DNA from: Quillaja saponaria
Lineage: Eukaryota > Streptophyta > Magnoliopsida > Fabales > Quillajaceae
NCBI GenBank assembly: GCA_029379385.1
Contig: CM055606.1
Span: forward strand, 16,145,142-16,209,141
Reading direction: 5' to 3'
Length of the DNA: 64,000 nt
Shown in pieces: positions 41,374 through 56,529 of this stretch. The stretch's first letter is position 1. Each line of letters begins with the position of its first letter. A program made the translations under genes and the position numbers. A model generated the notes under the pieces. That model ran no database searches and was not told the DNA's origin. It saw nothing but the letters and a program-made list of their open reading frames with translations.

Positions 41374-42295
41374 TTACAGACTAAAATTTTACATAAACGA
41401 ATTTAACTACAATAATTGTAAAAATAATTTATAAGAAACTTAATAACTACATAATAAAAATTTATAAGTTACAAAAGTGAAAAGGTAAAAATAAATATCC
41501 TTCAAATATCTTGAGTTGCTTAAATAAAATCTAAAATTATGGGTGATGCTCTTTCAAATTAATAAATTGATATATATATATATTTTTTCTATAGTTATTT
41601 TTTTTAAACTAATAACAAAACCAAAATAAATAGAACATATTTAAAATTAATAGATAGAATATACTTACTTGTTATTGGTTCAATTCTCAAATTTTGATGA
41701 TCAAGCAAAAAATAAATCTATTCTATATCATTGTTGACCACATTCAATAATTGTTCTGAAAGTATATTTTGAAATAAAATGAAATTCAATTATATTAAAT
41801 TTTTATATATTTTGGGTTTAATAATATAATCTTTAGAATAAACTTTTATCTATTTTTGTGTGCAGAAATCTCTTCTCTCTTTTAAACCTAGACAATGACC
41901 TCTCTCTAATGTGGAGAGAGGTTCACTCATAATTCTTTTTGGTGGATGGTGACTGGTAGGGGCTACACAAATTACAGGGTAGAGACAACATAAACCATAA
42001 CTTAATTTTTTAGAAGAATCTTATTGGGTTTTAAGTTTTAACCCATTAGTCTTGTAGTCTTATAATATAAAAAGTGAAAATGTTATTCAATTTTTACTTT
42101 TGGAGGGTCCAGGGTAATAAATAAGAGAAAATAAGAAGCTAAAAATTTAAAAAAAATTAATTTTAGGTTATAATATTAATATTTTAAAAAAAATTGGAGG
42201 GACAATGGCTCCCTCTGGTCCATTAAAAACTCCTCCCTTATATGCAACATAAGAAGAAAGGAAAAAAAAATATGAAAAAGAAAAACAATACTCTA

Positions 42296-42399
42296 ACATT
42301 CATACCTAAATATATATTGAGTTTTATTCATATAAAGAAATGGGATAACATTCATACCTAAATATATATTGAGTTTTATTCATATAAAGAAATGGGATA
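42296..42399 (+). repeat. Perfect 2 x 52-bp tandem duplication
   Basis: Two identical copies starting acattcatacctaaatata at 42,296 and 42,348. No divergence between copies is visible, so the duplication is recent. Confidence 0.9.
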
Positions 42400-45300
42400 G
42401 TATACAAAGTCAACCCTCACCGCATTTTTTCAAAAATTTAAGTTATTGAGTGAATTATTAAATATGGCTTCTTTTTTGAAATCATTATTTCGATAATAAC
42501 AAAATAACTAATGATTCATAATTTCATATCCACTTTTCTATTTTACTATGTGCTGAACTAAACTACATGAGAACAGGAAATCTATTTTAGAAAACTTTCA
42601 GTACAATCAAATGGAACTCATAAAAGCTAATAGAGGAATCTTAACTGTATAACAATAGAGGATATCAAGTGCTGGAACACAAGTGGAAGTAAATCAGTTT
42701 ATCATCAAGTGAACAGGTGAATCTCAAAGCTAAAATGATTATATGCTGATTCTTAGTCAAGTTAATGAAGGCTAGTCAGTGCATTTTCTACTGAGCTATT
42801 TAATGATGATGCACATCGTTTCATTAAAACAAACAATTGTTGAAGATAAAGAATTTGCAATCGAAGTTTCATATATCAAAACTTTATGTTTCCCTTAAAC
42901 TAAGTTATTGATCATATCTCTCAAACTAATACAGTTTTACTCAAAGTCAAATTCTAGAGAAGTACAAACGTTGTTTAGATCTTATCAAAACTCAAGCATT
43001 TATACCTACACACATCATCTATGTGTTAACTAAAAGTTTGAACAAAGTACATCTAACAAAAGTACAAGAGTCATCATCACAAAAGTTCTTAGCAAAAACA
43101 AACTTGCAAAGTGTACACAAAAGTCCATATTTGTACCAAACTGGAAATCTGTCTATAGTGATTAGATGAACACGGCTTGAGTTGCCTACTTAAAGCTAAA
43201 ATTTTCTACTAAGTATTTTATGTTGAGAAGTGAGCTAAAACTTTCTAACCAGTATTTTCTACTGAGAAATGGCTACTAAAACAGTATGACCTATGAAGGT
43301 TGAAGAGCTCAAGAAAAGACAGTCAATAGATTAAATTCACAACATCTTGATTGAAAAAAAAAATAAAAAAAATATATATATATATATATACAGAGCCTAA
43401 ACTTTCATATCATTCTACGCTATTGTAAACTCATCCAAAGCCTTATGACTTTGTGATTGAGTATCTTTATACACTTAGTATTCTATTTTTCCTTGCGAGA
43501 AAAAAGATAAGTTAGATAACTTGTGTAATCTGCTACACAGAATAAAGTGTTTGATATCTGAAAATTTAATCAGTTATAAATGGTAGCTAATTCCCTAAAT
43601 TAGAAAGATTAGTGATAGTGAAACACCTAAATTGCAATTTAAGAAGTAGACTAGCTAGGAGTTTTTTGTGAACCACTATAAAATATCGTTTCTCTACTTT
43701 AATTTTTTTTACTGCTTTCAGCTTTCTGTTTTCGCTTACACTCTATTTTAATCCTTTCAAATGTAAATGAATTTTTAGAAACAGATAATTTTAACGTTCA
43801 AACTATTCAACCCTTTCTAATTTGATCTATATGATTCATGATGTTTATGCAAAAATTAATATAGAATCTTCTCCTTGTTTTTTTTATATAAGAAAATTAG
43901 ACATACATAATTTAACTGAGGCGAAATTGACGTGATATCATTATAATATCAATCCTTAAAATGAAATTTGAGGTTTTCGTAGAGCTATTAACTCTGTTCT
44001 AATTGAACTTATAAGGGGTTAAGATAAGGTTTTACGAAATTAGAAGGATCAAACATAAAATTTAAACCTTTTTTTATAAATAAAAATAAAAATGAAGAGT
44101 TGGTATGAAGAAAAAGAGAGAGATAAAAGAAAGACAAAAAAGGTCGGTCAAGCACACCTACAAAAATGTAGTGGTCCAATGTTTTCAAAACCCAATCAGA
44201 TGTGGAACATTTTTTTTTTTATAATTAAAATAAATTGTATAATGAGATTTATAATAAATAATAATTTTATACCAATAAGTCATTAAATGTATTATTCTAT
44301 TTTCTACGTATAAAAATAATAACACTTGTTGGTAAAATAAAAGTATATATTAGAGCGGAAAGCTTCGTATATAAATTTTGAATTTCTTTTTATTTTAATC
44401 AAGATATTTTAGAGTTAAGAAATATTTTATATTTAATTACGATAAATAATTATTAATGTTAGAATTTAAATTTGAGATCAAAAGGTTCTAACATTTTCAT
44501 TTTATTTTAATTAGTTGAATTAAAGCTTAATAAACATACAAAATTACGAAATTAATCAAGCATTAAGAATGCCATTAATTTCTTTAGAAAAAAGTGAGTT
44601 CACATTTCAGAAACAATCATCTCACTATGACTAAGTGCCAATTTGATATTTTATTTGAAACCTGTGTTTGGCTTTTGGAGTTGAAAATTACTTTCAGTTT
44701 ATTTAATAGTATGCTTGGTTCAAATTAAAAATTAATTTTGGTCAAATGCTCAACAAGTTTTAGCTCATTTTTCAGAATTACTCATGTATAGCTTTAGAGA
44801 ACAAAATAGCAAAATACAAAACACAATTGTTTATATTATTTTTGACAAAAATACCACAATTTTTTTAATAATATTCTTATGTATCAAAATCATTTTTTGG
44901 ATAACTAACTAAATAGAAAACAGATTATATTAAAATCAAATTTTCCATAATCTCTTTAGCAAAATTAATTATTCAAAATATTGATTTTAAAACACCAAAC
45001 CAAACTAGCCCTAAATATGACTAATTAATTCATTTAATTTATCGAATTAATCAAGCTTTATTCATTCTAATTGTTTAATTCAAATAGAAGTGGTAATTGA
45101 ATGAATTCTTAATTATTTTGGTATACGATTCAATTTTTAAAAATTTATAATAATTATCCGTACTAATTAACAACGAAACTACTATTAGAAAACAACCTTT
45201 GGCAAGTGCAGAAGTCATTAAGAGTCATTTGGTTTGGCGCCATCCCAGACACCAAATCAACGGTTTGGCTTTTAATCTTTTTTTAATTGAAAAATTAAAA

Positions 45301-47875
45301 TGTAATGGCAGACACCTTTCAAATTTTTTTTTTTAATGCAAATATATCTTAATAATCATTTTTATTTACAAATAAATAATAATTGTAATATTTCTTTTAT
45401 ATACAGAATGCAACTGTTACATAAGTTTTTTTTTAATTGACCGAATGAACAAAAATGCTCTTGATACCAAATAAAAAGATTTTTTATATTTTATAATTTA
45501 TTTTTTATTTTTATAATTTTATAATATTATTCAAGGATGTCCTATTTCTGATAATTTACATGCCAAACAAATCAAACAACATCTTAAATCATGATTTGTA
45601 ATCACAGTTTTTAAAATCATTCAAACAACACTAAAAAAAAAAAAAGTTGAAACCAAACACCTCAGACAATATTTTAAACCATAATTTATAACCAAAATCT
45701 AAACTAAACTCGTTCTAATTAAAAACGAAAGTCATCGAAGTTTCCTAAGCTTATATATAATTCAAAGTCTAATGCTACCTCTCCAGTGACATTTTCCAAG
45801 TTCTAGGGGATAATATTAATATTGATGAAGCATGAAAATTGGAAAGCTACTTTCTAGCCAAAATTGAAACTTTTTATGGCTTGTTTTTTTGTGCAAGATG
45901 ATAAAGTGCGTGACATATTTTATGGAATGAGATAATAATCAAAGATCTCAACTTAATTAATGTTTTAATTGCAAAATATCTGAAAATTGAAGATTCAATT
46001 GGGTAGAGAAGTTGATTGAAGGAGGAAATTGAAAACCAAATTAAAAGACTAGAAAATTGTTGTAAAATTATAGTTACTTTTAAAATTAGTTGTAACATTT
46101 TTGTACACAAAGTTAATTTCAACTTTTAATTTAGTTTTATTATTTTATCTCTAGCTATTCTTTTACTTCTAATTAGTCATAATATATTTTGTTGTTAAAA
46201 TAATTTTGACGAAAATTACTAATGTATAAATTAATTAGCAGCTTAGATTTTGAAAGATAATGTAGGTCACAGAATCTAATAGTGTTCACATGATAATTTT
46301 ATAAGTGACTTTATTGCCAGAGTCAAAATATTAATGACACAACTTGTTCAATGAATAAAAACATAAACGGACTAAATTACTCTCCAACTAAACCAAAAAC
46401 TATTACACTGAACGTCTCTCACCCTTTTTATAAGTCTTTCCATATAGACTAGTTCTTCATCCTTCTTCTTTTTATTTTTTATTTATTTATTTTTTTTATT
46501 TTTTTTTTATTCCAGTTTATTTCCTCCTTCGTCTCTCTAATTGTTTCTTTCATATAGTCATAGCTTGTTCTTCCATCAACCCCATTGCTATTAGTCACAA
46601 ACCCATCTGCCCAATTTGTTAAAATTCACAAGTCCTATTACTACAACCCACCCACAAAAGGCCATTTAACCATGGTTCTCATCCTCTACGATCCAAATTT
46701 TGCTGAAGGAATGGAAAAGAATTTAACAAATGAAATGAAGTTTCAAAGTTGACAGAAAGTCTGTACTTTAAAATTAATGACCCAAAACTAGCATTGCCCA
46801 GCTTCTTCAACTGTCTTCATTATCTGTGTGGGAATAACTGGGATAAAATTGATTGATATGGCCATTATATAATTGGTTGATTCATTTTTCATTAATAAGA
46901 ATGTCAATTTCGAATTAGATCAACTAATTTTTTGGTTAATATTGGAGTCTGAAAGCATGATTAACTGTCATTTTGACTGAGCTTGCAGTTTTATCTGTCT
47001 TGACAGATAAACAGTTGGAAATTCAATTGTTTTACGAGTAGTGTAGTGATATGTATTTGGGTTTTATACTGATCAAATGACTAAAATGATTCATCCAATT
47101 AAACTAAAAGTTAAATTTATAGGGAACTTGCAAGGCTAGTGTACTAAGATTTGATATGTTCTCTTGCTACATATGAATGAGAATGAAGGAAGGAGGAAGG
47201 GGAAAATCTAGGGAGCCGTGTAACATTGACAGAGATAGCTTAATTATTTTAGGGTCTAATCAATGTCAAATATTAAGTGAAGGGTAATTTGGTCTCATCA
47301 TATATTTATTCATTGAATATGCGTGCTCTTAATATTTTAATATTTCAGTTATGACAATAAGACGGCTTTTATTTTATTTAATATAAATAATTTACAAAAC
47401 TTATGTGGCAGACACAAGCTTCCTTTTCCTCTTGTTTTTCATTTCCCTTTCAGCAGAAGAGGGGAATACTCTGATTGGAAGTGGAATTTGCTTTGTCAAA
47501 TTTATATGTTAAGCAATCAGAACTTTTAGATTAGAGTAGGTTATATTTGACTAAACTTTGGTTTAACTTAGATAACACCCGATGGTTGGATAAGTATTAA
47601 TGTGAATAGTGGTAGTAATGGATTATTAACAAGTATTGTGAGGAATAATTAATGATACTAGAATATGCTAGGTAGCTCTAAGGCAATATTAACAACTCCA
47701 TACTTAAATCTTAACTATATGAGAGAGAGAGAGATCTCTAGGTAGGTCTAAGGTAATATTAAAATATATATATATTGATAATCAGCACCACAACATCATC
47801 AAACCATTTATTTAATACAACTTAATTTAGAAACAAATATGGTTTCTTGACCTTACCTTTCATTTAACATAATAA

Positions 47876-49339
<1,464 letters not shown>

Positions 49340-49340
49340 T

Positions 49341-49350
49341 TAATTTATAA
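49341..49350 (-). promoter_or_regulatory. TATA box of peroxidase B
   Basis: ttataaatta on the minus strand, 59-68 nt before the start codon. It is conserved at the same position in copy A. Confidence 0.6.
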
Positions 49351-50084
49351 GCAGACAAAAATTAATATGTTAATGTTAGAGTAATAAAGAAGATATATAA
49401 AATGTTTGTTACCTAAAATACCCTTGTTTTTAGTCAATTTAAATAAAAAAAATCGTAGTCTTCTTTAAGAAAGTCTCTATACATATCCGTCAAACGTGTT
49501 GATGATCTGTTCTTCAGTTTCTATTTTATTTAATTTCTTCCCTATCCTTTTAATTAATTAATTTAGACCCTGACACGAGTAATGTACCACATGGCCACAT
49601 TTTGAAATTTACAATTCTTCATGCTGGGTTTGCTCAAACCACATTCCTCCCATCAGGCCAACACTGTCGGTACAAGTGTGTATGATTCAAACCAAGTCGA
49701 TTAAACCGGATAATATCGGTAAAAATGGTTTGGTTTTGTTAACTATTTTAATTGGTTTGGTTCGGTCATTTTATAATCTTTGATGAGAAACTTTCATTTA
49801 GATTTCTCAGTTGAGTAGTAAAAATGATTAAATTTAATATTATTATTGTATAAATATGTTTTTGAAAGAAAAAAATAAAATTAACTTGGGAATGAACAAG
49901 GATAAAGTCGTTTCTTTAATTTTATTTATTTAAATAAACTTACAAAAAAATTCAGTTTTTAAGAATATATAAATAATGAATTGATACAATTTCATTTTTA
50001 GTCGAAAGTTGAACTGGAGTTCAACTAATAATTTCATACAAAAATATATATTTGTATGTTTATCAAAAAAGTTAAAATAAAGAT

Positions 50085-50345
50085 AGAAAAACGATGTCAT
50101 TTTCTCTCTTTCAATACTGTGATTGTGATTTGTGAACATTTGAGGTAGGTCGGTTCTATCCTTAGTTTATAAACAGATAAACATACTAATTTTATCAAAA
50201 TTAATGATTCTAATGTTAAACTAATAAAGGAGATAACAAGTTTGTTATCTAAAATACTCTAGTTTTAATCAATGTTTTTTATTTTTTATTTTTATTTTTA
50301 TATAGCAAAGTCTATATCTATCAAATGTGTTGGACTGTTCTTCTC
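50085..50345 (-). pseudogene. Peroxidase 5' stub (promoter, leader and first codons only)
   Basis: Upstream of copy B, a second copy of the peroxidase promoter and start region appears: the CT-rich leader, the tactgtgattgtga block, a TATA-like gtttataaac (about 50,167-50,176), and an ATG at 50100 followed by MTSFFYLYF, comparable with MMSFYYVLA and MSSFYYVVA of the other copies. The similarity stops within about ten codons. It is the remnant of a fourth gene or a duplicated promoter. It could still start transcripts, but no peroxidase coding sequence follows. Confidence 0.6.
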
Positions 50346-53300
50346 CATTTTCTATTTTATTGATTTGGTTTTATTAACTATTTAAATTAACACAATAATA
50401 TTATATTATAAAAATTATACCCTTAAAATTTCTTTTAATTTATAAAATTCTTTTAAAATTTTAATTTACAATTTTATAATTAATTGTAACTTATAAAATA
50501 AAAAATAAAAATTTAATATTAATTATTATTGATAAATTATAAATTTATTAATATTGAAAATAATTCGAATAAGAAAATCAATTTTCATAGAATAATTACA
50601 ATCTTATTAATATTAAAATAAATAAAAATAATAATAAAAGAATTAATAATCTATTTAGAATTTGAGACAAAAATAAACAAATTTATGAATAATTTTTAGA
50701 TTTATCATAAAATTGATCTGATTATTTTGAGAGTTGAAACTACTATTAGAAAACAACCCTTGACAAACACAAAAATTATTAACTAAAAAAGAAATCATTA
50801 TTTCCTGGAAGTTTCTTAAGCTTATATATAATTCAAAGTCTAAACCTACATCTCCAATGACATTTTCGAAGATCGAGGGGATAGGTAGTCGAAATGTAAG
50901 GAATTGGTTTTCTTAGATTTAAAGAAAGGAAAAGGAATTAAATCAATTTTCTAATTAATGTATATGATTTATCTTTGCGAATCAAATAAATGAATTAATT
51001 GATATGACTGTGATCTGATCCGTTAAAAAATATTTATATGAAGCAAGTATTTTTTATTAAAAAACAATAATATAATACAAGTGGACAATGCTTGTAAATC
51101 TCATTGTGGAATTTCTGGTTTATCTAGCTCTCCTCTTTAATTAGTTGACTAAATACAAAGAAAAATAGATTCCTTCCGATTTTCCCTCCCCAATTCAATG
51201 CACGAGGGGAAGCCACTTGCCAGCTCCAGCGCTCTTTTCCTTTTGTGTAGCAGCCTTCGCTTTCAAAATTCAAATTATTGCTTTGATTCAGATCTTTTTA
51301 TATTCATTCTTGAATATATTAAATTACATATAAATTAATAAGAGTTGTCAATAAAAATTAGGTATAGTAATAAACAAGTTGTATTCTTACGTTGTGATTA
51401 CAAGTTCAAATCTTGAAGAAAAAAGAAAAAATTTTAAAAACCTTCTAGTTGGCTTGTGATATAAAAAATTATTTACTTTTAATAGGGAAATATGATTATT
51501 TTATGTAATGTAAAAATTTAATGTCAAATAATAAATTATAAATAAAAATTTTAAGGGAAAAAAAAATAGTTTATTAGACATTTCTTTTATTTATTTATTT
51601 GTTTTATTTTTTTTTAACCCTCTATAAATTATTACTGAGTCGACCAAGACAACTGTTATTTAGGCCTGGACTAGCAACTGGACAATGATCTGACCTGCCA
51701 GGCTGATCCATGTCTCAAAACATTGCATGAGAGGATCCAAATCCCTTCTTTCTTATAATTACTTGTGTAATATAAAACTGTTTTTTTATCCAAAAAAAAA
51801 CTAACATTATATTTTTATACTTACTTAATTGTCAATGTAAATAACAAATGTGCAAGAATTTTGCACTCAGAATCTATTTGATTTAAGGAAATTAGAACAA
51901 AACAATATAAATTTTATTTAGAGAAAACTTAGACTGAGAAAAATACATAATAATTTTGTATGTTAAAAAAATTCCATTATTATTTAATTTTTACTTAATA
52001 CAAAACATATAATAATATATCATTTCTTTTCAATTTTACTCATCTCTCAAATAAAAAATGTACTTTATTAATTTATTTTTTTAATTTTAAAACTTTAAAC
52101 TCTATTTTCTTTATTTATTTATTATCCTCCTTCTTTCTCTCTTTTAATGCTCTATTTTATTCTTTTATTCCAAACTCTCAAATACTATGCTTGAATTTGC
52201 TTTAACATGTATCAACTATGATTTGAATATTCTTCATGCAAAACCCTGTTTTTGTTTTAAAATCGTCTAAATAGTGCGTGTTTACGAAACATTTATTAGT
52301 ACATGTTATGGTCTTTACACCCACAAAATATTACGTGTAGATAAAGTTTGTGTTTGTTACAAAATAAAATTTAATAAATATAGCTATTTACTTAATAAAA
52401 AATAGATATATTTTAATTCGTAAGAAACCGTTGAATATTGATTCTATTTCCTCCCTTGACAGCTCATTTTAATTTCCATGGAGCCAAGAAAACAAGTCGG
52501 TTTTCATATTATTTTTTATTTACATATATAACGTGTACACTACAGTTCAATATAAGTTAATAATTAATAAAGAGAAGAAAAGAAAATGGAATGTCAAAAG
52601 ATTAGTTAGCCTCGCTATGTGCTCACCACACGGCTCTACATGATAGGGAATTCATCTTGGGAGTAGTCATTTAATTTCATGGGTTGGTCTGATAGCCAAG
52701 AGGATGCACTCTCTTTATTGACTATTTAGGCTCAAAACTCCTTTAGAGAGATTGTGGGGAGTCAAATTTTCATAAATTCTCTAGTTTCGACTTAAATGGC
52801 TTGCCTTTGACTTCATCCCATAGTCTGAACTGAGGAGGTCAAATGCAGCTAGTCCTTCTATCTAGAGCAAGGAGATATAAAAAACTTTTACAAAAAAATA
52901 TGAGTAAACTACACTTTACCTACCTATGGTTAAACTTATTTCTAAATGCCTACAGGTAATTCAATTTGTCCAAAACCATCCCTGTAGTTTGAACTAAATT
53001 GTCTTTTGACGGAATCTTTCAAACTTCACCCATTTACACACACGTGCATATATAGCACATTAGTGTATCATTGGAGAAAAAACAGAGCTACTTCCCCTTT
53101 ACCCCCCAAATACCTAATTTTTCTCCCAATTCTTCAAATCCCAAATTCACAAATCTTCAATTCCTCCAATCCTTTCTGTTTCTTTTGTTTTTTTAAATCT
53201 CTAAGAAAGCATCTTCTATAGTTTGTAGAGATACACCACTTGGATCCTGACTTATTCAGTTATTGGGAGTTCCAAGAGTTAGGAACTAATATAAGATACC

Positions 53301-53420
53301 CTATTACCTGACCCATATATGACTTAAAGCATGGAAATAGTATAGCTAATGGGTTTGTATTTATTAAATAGATAAGCAAATTATAGAAATGTTATGTTTG
53401 ACTTATGATACCTTATAAAT
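50346..53420. other. AT-rich flank of unit B
   Basis: No gene. It shares several blocks with unit C. A patch at 51,640-51,780 has a SINE-like internal word (gaggatccaaatccc). The 52,600-52,860 block and the 52,900-53,050 block look like old non-coding repeats, but I cannot name them. Confidence 0.4.
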
Positions 53421-53570
53421 TGTAGTACACATTGAAAAATGAAAGGTAAAAGGAGTTTGGGTTTGTATTACACATTGGAAAATAAAAGGCAAAGGAGTTT
53501 GGGTTTGTAGTACACATTGGAAAATGATAGTACACATTGGAAAATGATAAGGAAAAGTAGTTTGGGTTAT
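53421..53570 (+). repeat. Minisatellite, about 46-bp units
   Basis: Three imperfect units built on gtagtacacattggaaaatga and aaaggagtttgggtttgta, with an extra short sub-copy (gatagtacacattggaaaat) near 53,527. Confidence 0.8.
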
Positions 53571-54378
53571 GTATGTTTGCTTTAAAACATAAAGTCATGT
53601 CTTATATCTTAAGCAAAATATTATGGCTTTTGGTTTAAAAACAGAAGATTATGCCTTTTAATTTTAAATAGAATATCATGTATTTTGATTTATATTAAGA
53701 ATTTTTTCTAAATATGTGATTGTTAGGATTGTATTTTTTATGATAAGATGCAACCTTTCATAAGATATTATTTGGGATTTATAAATACAAACAAGTTTAA
53801 ATGTTTTAAATATATAAGGTTTTGATAACAAGATAAATGTTCTTCTTTAATGCATTCTCTTAGTATTAGGTATTTTCTGTCTACTTTTTGTCCTGCAACC
53901 AAAACATAAAAGATGTATGTGGAAGATAAATTTGTTGTCTTATTTGCAGTATAGGGGTCCAAATATAGTTTTAACTTTTAAAGATAGAGTGTTCAACATT
54001 TAACTCAAGTTGAATTCACATTGATATTGTTGTAATTATTTTCCAACAAAAAGTATGTACTGTTTTCTAGAACTGCTTGTTTGTCACTCTGTTCTTCCCT
54101 ACGTCTAGAAATCTCTTCTCTTTTTGCAAGATCTATTATTTCTGTCTGAATGACTTAATCAGCGTTAACTTTCCCATGGCCTCTGTGTCAGCATTACATC
54201 AGTGCTTGTTCTGTTTCGCTTTGGTGAGAGATGTTGTTGACTAATATAAGATTTGCCAAACGCTTGTTGATTATAATATGGAATACAGCAACCACGGGCT
54301 ACATAAAAATGCTTTATTCTACACATGTGATCTGCCTCTCGTGGTTATTATTTTTTAAAAATAAAATAAAATTGACAG
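53571..54378. other. Spacer left of the ING fragment
   Basis: No gene. The last 300 bases may be an intron of the captured ING gene, since they run directly into its acceptor at 54,378. Confidence 0.3.
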
Positions 54379-54675
54379 AACACGCCAGGCAACAGCCGCA
54401 GCTACGGCAACAGAAGCACATACCACATCTGCAAATCCTGGTAGCATGGATCTAGATATACCCGTTGATCCTAATGAACCCACATACTGTGTCTGTAACA
54501 ATGTCAGTTACGGGGAGATGGTTGCCTGTGATAACTCTGATGTATGTTGCCTGTGATAACCCTGATGTATGTTTGTCTTCTCTCTCATCTACATATTCTC
54601 AACGATATGATCTGATGTAACTGTTAGCCTATTTCGACAGTGTAAGATAGAATGGTTCCAATTTTTGTTCTGTTG
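54379..54675 (+). pseudogene. ING-family PHD-finger gene fragment
   Basis: After an acceptor (attgacag, 54,378) the frame reads an Ala/Thr linker, then [20 protein letters not shown] and [12 protein letters not shown], the start of the ING1/2 PHD finger that binds H3K4me3 and recruits histone acetyltransferase complexes. A short intron follows, and a second exon at 54,641 begins CKIEWF as in ING proteins, then degenerates. The rest of the finger and the N-terminal ING domain are absent. The exon 1 end plus donor is tandemly duplicated (25 bp, 54,522-54,571), so two donors exist. Retention of an intron shows DNA-level capture, not retroposition. Confidence 0.75.
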
Positions 54676-55127
54676 GAAAATGATGCCAACAGACCCCTGT
54701 GATAATGGGCGTTGGGAGATTTGATGTTTTTATCTTATTGATATATGATATATTTTGTAAACAAAATTTTGATCAGTATGTACATTTGTCCTTTTCAGCG
54801 TTGTTTTGGCAGCTTAGATTTTTCAACATAATGTAGGTGACAGAATCCTAACAGTGTAACAAGAAGATTTTATTTAATGTGAACAGTAGTAGTAATAGAT
54901 TATTCACGAGTATTGTGAGGAATAATGATACTCAAGAGTATAGTGAACTCTATTTTTTTCAGTTCCATACTTAAATCTTTTAACTAGAAGAGAGATCTGA
55001 TCTTCACAGCTCTTAGGTAATATAAACATACATAAATAATCAGCATCACAACATCATCAAACAATTTATTCAATACAACTTAATTTAGACAGTATGGTTT
55101 CTTGGCCTTAACTTTCTCTTAAACTAA

Positions 55128-56509
<1,382 letters not shown>

Positions 56510-56519
56510 CTAGTCTTTA

Positions 56520-56527
56520 CATATAAA
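56520..56527 (-). promoter_or_regulatory. TATA-like box of peroxidase C
   Basis: tttatatg on the minus strand, about 65-70 nt before the ATG. It has diverged from ttataaatta of copies A and B. Confidence 0.4.
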
Positions 56528-56529
56528 CA

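Larger units (their letters stand above)
41290..44110. mobile_element. About 2.8 kb present in unit A but absent from unit C
   Basis: The flanks at 41,100-41,280 and 44,115-44,390 match 57,940-58,125 and 58,130-58,390, which are contiguous in unit C. So this DNA is an insertion in A or a deletion in C. The right portion (about 43,640-43,770: gttttttgtgaaccactata, then a TATA-like stretch and a TTTTCGC/ACTC-rich run) resembles the end of a plant Copia-type LTR. I could not find coding domains, matching LTR ends or target duplications. Confidence 0.35.

Noticed and set aside
51385..51415. aagttcaaatcttg as a possible box B of a tRNA or SINE
   Set aside because: No convincing box A at the right distance and no tRNA fold.
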